This document shows positions 1-7,844 of a stretch of 64,000 nt of DNA, one piece after another; within the stretch, counting starts at the first letter, position 1; each line of letters starts with the position of its first letter. The stretch lies in assembly GCA_963817515.1 (NCBI GenBank), contig CAWFPJ010000039.1, forward strand, positions 496,001-560,000. The letters run 5' to 3'. The translations under genes and the position numbers were made by a program. Under the pieces are notes generated by a model that was given only the letters and a program-made list of their open reading frames with translations, ran no database searches and was not told the DNA's origin. The DNA comes from DATMNI01 sp963817515. GTDB lineage: Bacteria; Acidobacteriota; Terriglobia; Bryobacterales; Bryobacteraceae.

Positions 1-860
1 CGCCCGCAGTTCAAGCCCGCCGAATGGTCGCGCAGTTCGTGAAGGATTTCGTCCATTTCGAACGCAGCCAAAATAGTCTCGATCAGAACCGTGGCCCGAA
101 TGGACCCTTGCGGAATCCCGAGTTTCTGCTGGCTGAAGACAAAGACATCGTTCCAGAGCCGGGCTTCCAAATGGCTTTCCATCTTCGGCAAATAGAAATA
201 AGGACCGCTGCCGGATTCAATCTGCGCGGCCGCGTTATGGAAGAAGAACAGGCCGAAGTCGAACAGCGACGCGGAGACCGGTGTGCCATCCACCAGCATG
301 TGTTTCTCCCATAGATGCCAGCCGCGCGGGCGCACGATCAGGGTCGCAATTTTGTCGTTCAACCGGTACTGCTTGCCCTCCGGACTGCTGAAGGCAATCT
401 CGCGGCGCACGGCTGCGCGCAGGTTCAACTGGCCTTCGATGTTGTTCCGCCACGTCGGTGAGTTGGAATCCTCGAAGTCCGCCATGAACACATTGGCGCC
501 GGAGTTCAGCGCGTTGATGATCATCTTGCGCTCCACCGGTCCCGTGATTTCCACCCGGCGGTCGCGGAGATCTTCCGGTATGGGCGCCACCTTCCAATCC
601 GATTCGCGGACCCGGGCCGTCTCGGACAGAAACTCCGGCATGCGCCCTTCCACAATCTCCTGCTGCCGCAGCGTCCGGCGGTGCAGCAGTTCCTGACGGG
701 TCGCCTCGAAGCGGCGGGCCAGATCGGCCACGAATCGGACCGCGTCGGCAGTCAGGATTTCAGGCGAGCCCGCCGGCAGATGCCCGCGAAGTTCGATCCC
801 CTCGGGTTGAAGGGCGGTATTCAGTTCGGAGGGAGATAATCCCAAAGCTTCAGAGGCCAT
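1..860 (-). CDS. aceB: Malate synthase A, N-terminal part (cut by window edge)
   Basis: Condenses glyoxylate with acetyl-CoA to malate, the second step of the glyoxylate shunt, in the cytoplasm. Reading the minus strand from the ATG at 860 gives 286 codons without a stop. Visible family landmarks are GPVERKMIINALNSGA, then ANVFMADFEDSNSPTW, then TLIVRPRGWHLWEKH, and RDHSAGLNCGR at the window edge, which belongs to the active-site region of malate synthase A. The start is followed by a normal N-terminus for the family (LSPSELNTAL). The gene is divergent from the racemase gene at 888, with only 27 bases between them, so the promoters must overlap. The C-terminal half lies outside the window, so completeness cannot be judged. 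Identity is near certain from the sequence. Confidence 0.95.
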   Translation of the reverse strand, partial: MASEALGLSPSELNTALQPEGIELRGHLPAGSPEILTADAVRFVADLARRFEATRQELLHRRTLRQQEIVEGRMPEFLSETARVRESDWKVAPIPEDLRDRRVEITGPVERKMIINALNSGANVFMADFEDSNSPTWRNNIEGQLNLRAAVRREIAFSSPEGKQYRLNDKIATLIVRPRGWHLWEKHMLVDGTPVSASLFDFGLFFFHNAAAQIESGSGPYFYLPKMESHLEARLWNDVFVFSQQKLGIPQGSIRATVLIETILAAFEMDEILHELRDHSAGLNCG

Positions 861-887
861 AAAGAATATTTTGCCACACGTAGTACG

Positions 888-2174
888 ATGGCCGTAGTGC
901 ACATCAATGTTGCCTTCGGGAAAACCGGCATTGCCCTGAACCTGCCGGAGGGATTTCGCTATCGCGTTCTGGAGGCCCGCGCCGCCACGCCGCTGCCGGA
1001 CTGGCAATCCGCCCTCGAGTTGGCCCTCGATCAGCCGATCGGCTCTCGGCCGTTGGCTGAGTTGGCGCGCGGCAAACGCAGCGCCGCTATTTCGGTTTGC
1101 GATATTACGCGGCCCGCGCCCAACCGCAAGACTCTTCCGCCTGTGCTGCGCCGTCTGGAACAGGCCGGCATCCCGCGGGAGGGCGTGACGATTCTGATTG
1201 CCACGGGGTTGCACCGCGCGGCCACCGACGCCGAAATCCGCGAAATCTGCGGTGAGGAAATCGCAGCCGCCTATCGGGTTGTCAACCACGACGCCCGGGA
1301 TCTCGCGTCGCATCGCCATCTGGGATCGACAGCCGCCGCTACCCCGGTCTATATCGACGACCGGTTCATAGGCGCCGATCTTCACGTCACGCTGGGCTTC
1401 ATCGAACCGCACCTGATGCTCGGTTTCTCGGGCGGACGGAAACTGGTTGCGCCCGGGCTGGCCGCTCAGGAGACCATCAAGGTTCTGCACAGCCCGAAGT
1501 TCATGCGGGATTCGCGGGCGGCCGAGGGCTCGATCGAGGACAACCCGCTGCATCGCGAACTGCTGGAAATTGCACGCATGGCGCGGCATGATTTCCTGCT
1601 GGACGTGGCACTGGCGCGCGACCGGTCGATTGCCGCCGTTTTCGCCGGGCACCCGGAGTTGGCGCATCGCAGCGGAGTTGAATTCGTTTCGCAGGTGATG
1701 CTGGAGAAACTCGATGAGCCGGTGGATGCCGCCATCACAACCTCGGCCGGATACCCCCTCGACCTTACGTTCTATCAGGCCATCAAAGGCGTGACCGCAG
1801 CTTCCCACATCGTAAAACCGGGAGGCAGAATTTTGCTGGTGGCGGCCTGCCAGGAGGGCGCTGGAGCGCCGGAGTTCCAGCGAATGCTGGCCCAAGGCAC
1901 ATCGGACGCCGGGTTTCTGGAGCGCATTGCAGCCGCGCCCGTAGTCATCGATCAGTGGCAGCTTGAGAAGCTGGCGATGGTCACCACGCGGCAGCAGCTC
2001 CTGTGGTACGTGCCGGGCATTCCGGCCGAGTATCACGACAAACTCTGGGGCCGGTCATTCGCCACGGTAGAGTCCGCAATCCAGGCGCTCGGCTCCGGAC
2101 TGGCGCCGGGCTCCAGCATCGCGGTCATACCCGAAGGCCCTTACGTTCTCGCCAAGGCCGCTGAAAATCATTGA
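888..2174 (+). CDS. LarA-like nickel-pincer racemase (DUF2088 family)
   Basis: A 428-aa protein of the LarA family, cytoplasmic enzymes that racemise lactate or other 2-hydroxy acids using a nickel pincer nucleotide cofactor. I see the DITRPAP motif near residue 73, ATGLHR near residue 105 with the catalytic-type histidine, and GFIEPHLMLGFSGGRKLV around 170-187, which holds the second histidine and the lysine that binds the cofactor in LarA. Length matches the family. There is no clear Shine-Dalgarno before the ATG. No larB, larC or larE is in the window, so cofactor supply must come from elsewhere or the substrate may differ. Lactate specificity is not demonstrable from sequence. Confidence 0.85.
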   Translation: MAVVHINVAFGKTGIALNLPEGFRYRVLEARAATPLPDWQSALELALDQPIGSRPLAELARGKRSAAISVCDITRPAPNRKTLPPVLRRLEQAGIPREGVTILIATGLHRAATDAEIREICGEEIAAAYRVVNHDARDLASHRHLGSTAAATPVYIDDRFIGADLHVTLGFIEPHLMLGFSGGRKLVAPGLAAQETIKVLHSPKFMRDSRAAEGSIEDNPLHRELLEIARMARHDFLLDVALARDRSIAAVFAGHPELAHRSGVEFVSQVMLEKLDEPVDAAITTSAGYPLDLTFYQAIKGVTAASHIVKPGGRILLVAACQEGAGAPEFQRMLAQGTSDAGFLERIAAAPVVIDQWQLEKLAMVTTRQQLLWYVPGIPAEYHDKLWGRSFATVESAIQALGSGLAPGSSIAVIPEGPYVLAKAAENH

Positions 2175-2191
2175 AGCCAAATCGCCTTACG

Positions 2192-3172
2192 TCAACTGAC
2201 GCCTTCCAGTAAGACCTTAAGCGTGCCGGGGGCCGCCGCGCGCTCAAAAGCCGCCGGCGCTTCTTCCAGCCTGTAACGGCAGGCGATCATCTCGTCCAGC
2301 CGGATCAAATTGCGGCTCAATAGCGGCAGCGCCGTTTCCATCCGGCCGCAGCGCGAACCCACCATCGTGATTTCGTTGACGATGATGGGCGCCGTATCCA
2401 TCCCCGCAGTGCCGTGAACCGTCGACTTCATGATCACAGTCCCACGCGGCCGCACCATGGACACAGCCGAGCGCAGCCCTTCGGGCCTGCCCGTAGCCTC
2501 CACTACCCATTTGTATTCGGCCGCCGGGAGATTGGCGCCGGCCAGTTCCGTTGCCACTCCGGCAGCTGTGGCGATCCGCAATTTCTCCGGGTGCCGCCCG
2601 AATTGGTGGACCTTGTAGCCGTGCGCATGCAGCACCTGCGCGATCAGCAGCCCGAGCTTGCCATCGCCCAGCACCGCCACCTGCTCGGAGCATGGAATGG
2701 AGAGCTGGTCCAGAATTTCGCAGGCGGCTGCCAGCGGCTCCGCAAACACCGCGTGCTCCAGCGGAACGCCCTCAGGCACAACGTGCAGGTTGCGCTCTGG
2801 CAGCGTAAAGAACTCCTCGAAGGCTCCGGGATGCTTCACGATTCCCAGCACCGATCGGCCGGGGCAGTGGCGGCCCAGCCCCTTGCGGCACCAGTCGCAT
2901 CGCGCGCAAGCCAGGTTGATTTCACCCACCACGCGTTTGCCGATGAGCGCCGCGTTGTCGGCTTCCATCACCTCGGCCACAAACTCATGGCCGGGGATCC
3001 CGGAAAAACCGTAGTAGCCGCGTTGCAATTCCAGATCGGTATTGCAGATGCCTCCCAAAAGAAGACGCAGCAGGGCAAATCCGTGCGGACGGTGGGGCTC
3101 GGCTATTCGGCGCAGGTGGGTGGAGCCGTTTTCCAGGTAGACTGCCAGCATCCCTTTATAATAGGGCTTCAT
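2192..3172 (-). CDS. Zinc-type medium-chain dehydrogenase/reductase
   Basis: A 326-aa NAD(P)-dependent alcohol/polyol dehydrogenase of the MDR superfamily. It has the catalytic-zinc GHE motif (IPGHEFVAEV), a four-cysteine structural-zinc lobe (CARCDWCRKGLGRHC) and a Rossmann segment (VAVLGDGKLGLLIAQ). The substrate cannot be told; threonine dehydrogenase, sorbitol dehydrogenase and galactitol-type enzymes share this layout. Two starts are possible: 3172, whose ATG overlaps the start codon of threonine synthase on the other strand, or an internal ATG at 3151 that restores a normal N-terminus (MLAVYLENG). Neither has a good ribosome site. The gene is convergent with the racemase gene, 17 bases apart. 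Confidence 0.85.
   Translation of the reverse strand: MKPYYKGMLAVYLENGSTHLRRIAEPHRPHGFALLRLLLGGICNTDLELQRGYYGFSGIPGHEFVAEVMEADNAALIGKRVVGEINLACARCDWCRKGLGRHCPGRSVLGIVKHPGAFEEFFTLPERNLHVVPEGVPLEHAVFAEPLAAACEILDQLSIPCSEQVAVLGDGKLGLLIAQVLHAHGYKVHQFGRHPEKLRIATAAGVATELAGANLPAAEYKWVVEATGRPEGLRSAVSMVRPRGTVIMKSTVHGTAGMDTAPIIVNEITMVGSRCGRMETALPLLSRNLIRLDEMIACRYRLEEAPAAFERAAAPGTLKVLLEGVS
3157..3162 (+). promoter_or_regulatory. Consensus -10 box for threonine synthase, predicting a leaderless mRNA
   Basis: A perfect TATAAT lies 8 bases before the ATG at 3171. A start site about 7 bases downstream of the hexamer would fall on or next to the A of the start codon. No Shine-Dalgarno is seen, which fits leaderless initiation. 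The -35 region is not obvious. Confidence 0.5.
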
Positions 3173-4478
3173 GTCAAGAGAATTGGTCTGTTTCGATCGC
3201 GCGTGCCGTGCGCGCTATGCCATCACCGAAGTCCTCTACAACTGCCCCAAGTGCGGCGGCCTTCTGGAGGCCCAGTATAGCCAGCCGTCGCAATCCGTGG
3301 AGCACTGGAAATCCCTCTGGCGCGAGCGGCGCACTTCGAACGCGCCCCTGGACCAGAGCGGAGTCTGGCGCTACCGCGAGTTGATTCCGTTTCTGGACGA
3401 TTTCAGCGGCGTGGTGACGCTGCGGGAAGGCAACACGCCTCTGCTGCCGGGAAAGCGGGCCGCGGAATACGGGGGCCTGGACGCAATCACATTCAAGCAT
3501 CAGGGCTTCAACCCCACCGGATCTTTCAAGGACAATGGCATGACGTGCGGGGTGGCGCAGGCGCTGCGGCTGGGCATGACTCGCGTGGCCTGCGTGTCCA
3601 CCGGAAACACGTCGGCTTCCATGGCGGCCTACGCCAGCGCCGCCGGCATTCACCCCGTGATCTTCATCCCGCACGGCAATATTGCATTCGGCAAACTGGC
3701 GCAGGCGCTGGAATACGGCGCCAGGACCATCCAGGTGGAGGCCAACTTCGATCAGATTCTGGCGTTGGTCCGGAACCTCGCCGAACGGCTCGGCATCTAC
3801 CTTCTGAATTCCATTAATCCCTTCCGCATCGAAGGACAAAAAACCATCATGGCCGAGATGCTGGACCAGCGCGACTGGCGCGTGCCGGATTGGGTGGTGC
3901 TGCCCGGCGGCAATCTGGGAAACATCTCGGCATTCGGTAAAGGGCTGCGCGAAATGCGCGAGCTGGGCCTGATCCCGCGCCTGCCTCGCCTGGCCGTGAT
4001 TCAGGCCGAAGGGGCAGCGCCATTCTATGAGTTGATGCGCAGCCGGGATCGCACCCGTTTGAACGCCGTTGAACACCCCCGCACGCTGGCGACGGCTATC
4101 AAGATCGGCGATCCGGTTTCCTGGCCCAAGGCCCTGCTTGAGATTACGGCCTCGAACGGCGTGGTGGAGAAGGTGACGGAACAGGAAATTGCCGATGCCA
4201 AAGCGATTATCGGGCGCTGTGGAATTGGATGTGAGCCGGCTTCCGCCGCAACTCTCGCCGGAATTCGCAAATTGACTTCCGCGAAAGTGATCGCGCCCGA
4301 CTCCGACGTCGTGGCGGTTTTGACTGGGAATGTTTTGAAGGACGCGGACTACATTCACCAGTACCACACGGGCGTATTGCTGGCCCCCGACGGAACTTCA
4401 GTACTGCCAAGTTTCGGAAACCCTCCAATCGTATTGCCCAACAACGCCGATGCGATTGCCGCATTCTTGGGCGAATAG
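3171..4478 (+). CDS. thrC: Threonine synthase
   Basis: PLP-dependent lyase that converts O-phosphohomoserine to threonine in the cytoplasm. The 435-aa protein starts with a small zinc-ribbon-like segment (CFDRACRARY and CPKCGG, residues 7-30) found in one threonine synthase subgroup. GNTPLLPG follows, then NPTGSFKDNGM with the PLP lysine near residue 118, STGNTSASMAAY as the phosphate loop, and LPGGNLGN. Length is typical. The start codon overlaps that of the divergent dehydrogenase (3170-3172). No other threonine gene is adjacent, so it appears to be a single-gene unit. Confidence 0.95.
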   Translation: MSRELVCFDRACRARYAITEVLYNCPKCGGLLEAQYSQPSQSVEHWKSLWRERRTSNAPLDQSGVWRYRELIPFLDDFSGVVTLREGNTPLLPGKRAAEYGGLDAITFKHQGFNPTGSFKDNGMTCGVAQALRLGMTRVACVSTGNTSASMAAYASAAGIHPVIFIPHGNIAFGKLAQALEYGARTIQVEANFDQILALVRNLAERLGIYLLNSINPFRIEGQKTIMAEMLDQRDWRVPDWVVLPGGNLGNISAFGKGLREMRELGLIPRLPRLAVIQAEGAAPFYELMRSRDRTRLNAVEHPRTLATAIKIGDPVSWPKALLEITASNGVVEKVTEQEIADAKAIIGRCGIGCEPASAATLAGIRKLTSAKVIAPDSDVVAVLTGNVLKDADYIHQYHTGVLLAPDGTSVLPSFGNPPIVLPNNADAIAAFLGE

Positions 4479-4582
4479 ACACCTTGAATGCAAGTGTTAT
4501 TCGCCACAAATGGAGAATAATACTCCATAAGATAGTGTAGGGTGTATGCGGAGTGCTCTATTGTGTTAGCCTAACCCTTCTG

Positions 4583-4594
4583 GTACATCTGTAC
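4583..4594. promoter_or_regulatory. 12-bp palindrome GTACA-TC-TGTAC before a small gene
   Basis: A perfect 5-2-5 inverted repeat ends one base before the ATG at 4596. It could be an operator or a short hairpin over the start. Nothing else in the window repeats it that I can see. Confidence 0.35.
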
Positions 4595-4595
4595 T

Positions 4596-4763
4596 ATGTT
4601 AGTCAAGAGCCCGGCTTCCCCTTCTTCCGACCGCAATTACCGAAAGGAGCTGGAATACCTGCACGCCCGCAAATCGGCTATCGACCACTTGATTGAATCT
4701 CTGGAAGAATACGATAAATTTCGAACTGCCGGGACGGAAAACCGGAAGCGCGAAACGGTCTGA
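4596..4763 (+). CDS. 55-aa small protein of unknown function
   Basis: Starts at ATG 4596 and stops with TGA at 4761-4763. The product is acidic to amphipathic, with a predicted helix from about residue 14 to 43 (YRKELEYLHARKSAIDHLIE and following) and a basic tail. It has no signal peptide, cysteine pair or membrane segment. The helical hairpin look suggests a small protein-binding or oligomerising unit. I do not recognise a named family, although short proteins with an ARKSAIDxLIxSLE core seem familiar from acidobacterial genomes (memory, not a search). It sits between convergent threonine synthase and TlpA-like genes, with its own upstream palindrome. Confidence 0.55.
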   Translation: MLVKSPASPSSDRNYRKELEYLHARKSAIDHLIESLEEYDKFRTAGTENRKRETV

Positions 4764-4771
4764 CGCGTCGC

Positions 4772-5737
4772 CTATTTCTTCAAGACGGATCGAATTCGGA
4801 CGGACAACTCCGCTTCCGAAACAGCGCCTGGGTGATAGTAGCGGACGATGCCCGCGGCATCGATCAACACCAGAGTAGGTGTGGTGCTGGCGCCATAGTT
4901 AAGCAGATTGGCCGCGCTCAAGGGCGCCGGCATGTCCGAGAGATCCGCATAGTATTGGTCGCGAACCTTCTGGATGTACCGTTTCTCTACGGCCGGCGGA
5001 GCCTCTTCGCCGCCAGCCACATAACCGTATAACCTGGTGGGCCCGATGAGTACCAGCCCTGCGCCACCGAATCTCTTTTTCACGTTGACCAGGACGGGCT
5101 CTTGGGCCTTGCAGTCGCTGCACCAGTGCGCCCAGAAGAAAAGCAGCACGGCGCGGCCGCGCAGTGACGCCAGGGATGGCGGCTTGGGCCCCAGCCATTC
5201 GTTGATCTCAAGCACCGGCGCCGGTTTGCCTTCCAGCGTCAGAAGGTTGATGTTTTTTCGGATGCGCTCCCCAATCGAAGTGGACGCGAACTGGCGCATC
5301 TGATCGCGCAGGAAGGCGATGGCCTCAGGCCGCTCCCCCCTCGCTGCCAGCGCCTGCGCATGAACTTCAATGGATGCGCCCAACGCGATCGGCAGCCAGG
5401 CATCGCTGTCGAGCTTGCGATTGTTCTGGGGATTGCCCAGAAATCCTATCGCCAGCTTGCGGGCTTCGTCCGCGTACGCGTCGGCCTGGTCCAGCTTGTT
5501 GTTATCCAGAGCGCCGCGAGCCAGCCACGAAAAGGCCGCTGCCAGCTCGGGCGTGGCGCCCACCTGCTGCTGGTAGGCTCGCGCCTGCTTGTCGGCGGCC
5601 GGCAGGTTGTGGAGGCCGATCAGCGCGCGCACATTGTTGACCAGGGAAACCTGGGCCGCAGCGGGGAAAAGCAGCAGGCTGATTGCGATTCTGCCTGCGA
5701 TTCGCCTTGGGCTCATGATCGTTCCGCGCATAGTCAT
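4772..5737 (-). CDS. TlpA-like thiol-disulfide redoxin, secreted or membrane-anchored
   Basis: A 321-aa protein with a signal-type N-terminus (RIAISLLLFPAAAQ), a helical, TPR-like first half (residues 30-165), and a C-terminal thioredoxin fold. The redox site is WCSDC near residue 207, inside LLFFWAHWCSDCKAQEP. A cis-proline region follows (STTPTLVLID). Proteins of this type work outside the cytoplasm in reducing or forming disulfides, for example in cytochrome c maturation. The target is not known. An alternative start 21 bases downstream (MSPRRIAGR) gives a more usual signal peptide. It ends 8 bases from the convergent small gene. Confidence 0.85.
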   Translation of the reverse strand: MTMRGTIMSPRRIAGRIAISLLLFPAAAQVSLVNNVRALIGLHNLPAADKQARAYQQQVGATPELAAAFSWLARGALDNNKLDQADAYADEARKLAIGFLGNPQNNRKLDSDAWLPIALGASIEVHAQALAARGERPEAIAFLRDQMRQFASTSIGERIRKNINLLTLEGKPAPVLEINEWLGPKPPSLASLRGRAVLLFFWAHWCSDCKAQEPVLVNVKKRFGGAGLVLIGPTRLYGYVAGGEEAPPAVEKRYIQKVRDQYYADLSDMPAPLSAANLLNYGASTTPTLVLIDAAGIVRYYHPGAVSEAELSVRIRSVLKK

Positions 5738-5762
5738 CCGCGTTTAGTCATCCTGGAAGCCG

Positions 5763-6737
5763 TCATTGCGTTGGCGCGTAATACCCTCGCCGGAAAAACG
5801 CCCGCAGCGTCGGAACGCCCAGCCCTTTCGGCGGAATCACCTTGACCTGCAGCGTGTGGTACCGCCCGTCGCGCACCTGGTTGACGGGCGAATATCCCAG
5901 CACGTAGCGGTTGCGCAATTCCACCCCGATCTTGGCCGCGATATCCGGAAGTTCGGCCAGGTCCGACGGCAGGTGGCGTCCGCCGGTCTGCTCACAGACT
6001 TCGTTCAACAAGCCCGGCCCGGCGGCTTCTTCGGGCGAGCGTCCGCGGGTGCCCTCGGATTCGAAGACGCCGATCGCGTAAATCAGCACGTCGTTTTCGC
6101 GCACCATCCGCTTCACTTCGCCTTCAGTGTAACGGCTGCTGTTGTCGCCGCCGTCGGAAATAATCAGCAGCGCTTTGCGATTCTTCTTCGATTTCTTCAT
6201 CTCGAGCATCGCCAGCATGATAGCGTCCAGCAGCGCGGTGCGGCCTTTGGACTGCGCGAACGTGAGCTGGTTTTGAATCTCCTCCGCGGCGGCGGTCAGC
6301 GGCACCACCAGTTTCGGTTGATCGTTAAACTCCACCAGGAAGTAATCATCCTCCGGGTTTCCGGTCCTGAAGAATGCTGCGGCGGCCATGCGGGAACGCC
6401 GCAGCTTGGGTCCCATGCTGCCGCTGATGTCGAAGACCAGGCCCACTGAAACTGGTTCGTCATCCATCGCAAAATGCGTGATGGTCTGCTCCACGTGGTC
6501 TTCCTGAATGCGAAAATGTTCCTTCTCCAGACCCGTTACCGGACGGTTGTAAGGGTCGCAGACGGTCACCGGGACCAGAACCAGGTTCAGATCTACGCGG
6601 ATATTCGACGGCGCACGCTTCTCTTCCGGTGCGGCCGGCTTATGGCGCGGCTTGATCGCAACCTGCCCACGCAGCGCCAGCGGCGCCAGCAGCCGGAGCC
6701 CCCCGCACAGTAGGCTTCGCCGCGAGCCCATTACCAT
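5763..6737 (-). CDS. VWA-domain protein of acidobacterial type
   Basis: A 324-aa secreted protein with a von Willebrand factor A domain. After a signal-like segment (LLCGGLRLLAPLALRG) and a beta-rich stretch (RVDLNLVLVPVTVCDP), the metal-binding MIDAS motif appears as VFDISGSM (DxSxS) near residue 105, with a later DGGDNSS. Such proteins are numerous in Acidobacteriota and probably mediate metal-dependent protein contacts at the cell surface. The specific partner is unknown. It lies just upstream of the TlpA-like gene on the same strand (25 bases between them) and may share its transcript. The start at 6737 could instead be 6731 (MGSRRSLL). Confidence 0.85.
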   Translation of the reverse strand: MVMGSRRSLLCGGLRLLAPLALRGQVAIKPRHKPAAPEEKRAPSNIRVDLNLVLVPVTVCDPYNRPVTGLEKEHFRIQEDHVEQTITHFAMDDEPVSVGLVFDISGSMGPKLRRSRMAAAAFFRTGNPEDDYFLVEFNDQPKLVVPLTAAAEEIQNQLTFAQSKGRTALLDAIMLAMLEMKKSKKNRKALLIISDGGDNSSRYTEGEVKRMVRENDVLIYAIGVFESEGTRGRSPEEAAGPGLLNEVCEQTGGRHLPSDLAELPDIAAKIGVELRNRYVLGYSPVNQVRDGRYHTLQVKVIPPKGLGVPTLRAFFRRGYYAPTQ

Positions 6738-6896
6738 CCCCTCACGAACCGTATTGTACTCCCTGGCAAACTAAGGGGTCCACGTTGGCGGCGGCCTGGT
6801 AGGCTTTCGCATGTACCCTGGCCTGGGATATAGTATCGAAGACACGAAATTTCAGATCTGTAACATCGCATCGCGAATCTCTCGGAGTGATTGTAT

Positions 6897-7844
6897 ATGC
6901 AACGACGTGCTTTTCTCGCTTCCATGGCCGCCACGCTGGCCTCCGCCGCCGGCCGCCTGCCGGCCAACCGGAATATTAAGTGGGCCGTCAGCGCCGGTCT
7001 CTGGTCGCATTACCCAACGGCGCCGTTCACCGATATTCTCGACGTGATGCGCGACACCGGATTCATCGGCGTCCGCCTGACGGGCTTTCCGGGCGTCCTC
7101 AAAACCTACAACCTCACCGCCGCGCAAATGGAGCGTGAGGTTTCCAAGCGCAATCTGAACGTCTGCACCATCTCCTTCGGCGGCCCGGTGAATGACCCGG
7201 CGCAGCACACGAAGGTGGTCGAAAATGCGAAGGCAGCCATGACCTTCCTGCAGGGATTCGGCGCCAAACACCTGGTTGTCTTTCCGCCCGGGCGCATGAA
7301 GGCCGGCCAGGACGTGGATGCCGGATTCCGCGCCATGTGCACCGGCTTCAACCGCATCGGCGAAGCCGCTAACGAAATGGGTTTTCAGGCCGGTCTCCAC
7401 AACCATCTGGATGAAATGGTGCAAGGTCCGGAAGAGGTGGATCGCTGCATGGCGCTCACCGATCCCAAGCTCTTCCACTTCGCGCCGGATACCGCCCACC
7501 TGCACCTGGGCGGCAGCGACGTGGTCAAGATGTACCAGAAATACAAAGACCGCCTGGTCTTCATGGATTACAAAGACGCGCGCTGGACTACGCCCAAGGC
7601 CGACCTCACGCTGCCCAACGGCAAGGTCCACAAACGCGATTCCTCCGAGGCGAAATTCTTCGAGAGCATCTACGATCTGGGCGATGGCGATATCGATTTC
7701 CCGGCCTGCCATCGCATCCTCAAGGATATTGCCTTCAAAGGATGGATCTGCGTCGACCTGGATTACACCCGCAACGGTCCGCGGACCAGCTACGAACACT
7801 GCGGCCGTTATGTGATCGACCGACTGGAGCCCATTTATGTTTGA
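6897..7844 (+). CDS. Sugar phosphate isomerase/epimerase-like TIM barrel
   Basis: First gene of a five-gene operon running to 12443. The 315-aa product has a signal-like start (MQRRAFLASMAATLASAAG), so the barrel probably acts outside the cytoplasm. Xylose-isomerase-like AP-endonuclease-2 fold features include HNHLDEM, FAPDTAHLHLGG, VFMDYKDARW and GWICVDLDY, which supply the usual metal-binding Glu, Asp and His residues. ATG 6897 is preferred over the in-frame TTG at 6891 because GGAG (6884-6887) sits at suitable distance. The substrate is probably a sugar-like or hydroxy-acid compound (inference from neighbours). It overlaps the next gene by 8 bases. Confidence 0.85.
   Translation: MQRRAFLASMAATLASAAGRLPANRNIKWAVSAGLWSHYPTAPFTDILDVMRDTGFIGVRLTGFPGVLKTYNLTAAQMEREVSKRNLNVCTISFGGPVNDPAQHTKVVENAKAAMTFLQGFGAKHLVVFPPGRMKAGQDVDAGFRAMCTGFNRIGEAANEMGFQAGLHNHLDEMVQGPEEVDRCMALTDPKLFHFAPDTAHLHLGGSDVVKMYQKYKDRLVFMDYKDARWTTPKADLTLPNGKVHKRDSSEAKFFESIYDLGDGDIDFPACHRILKDIAFKGWICVDLDYTRNGPRTSYEHCGRYVIDRLEPIYV

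Noticed and set aside
3174..4367. 397-codon open frame antisense to threonine synthase
   Set aside because: The product is rich in His, Arg and Gln with no domain. It is a high-GC shadow of a clear thrC gene.
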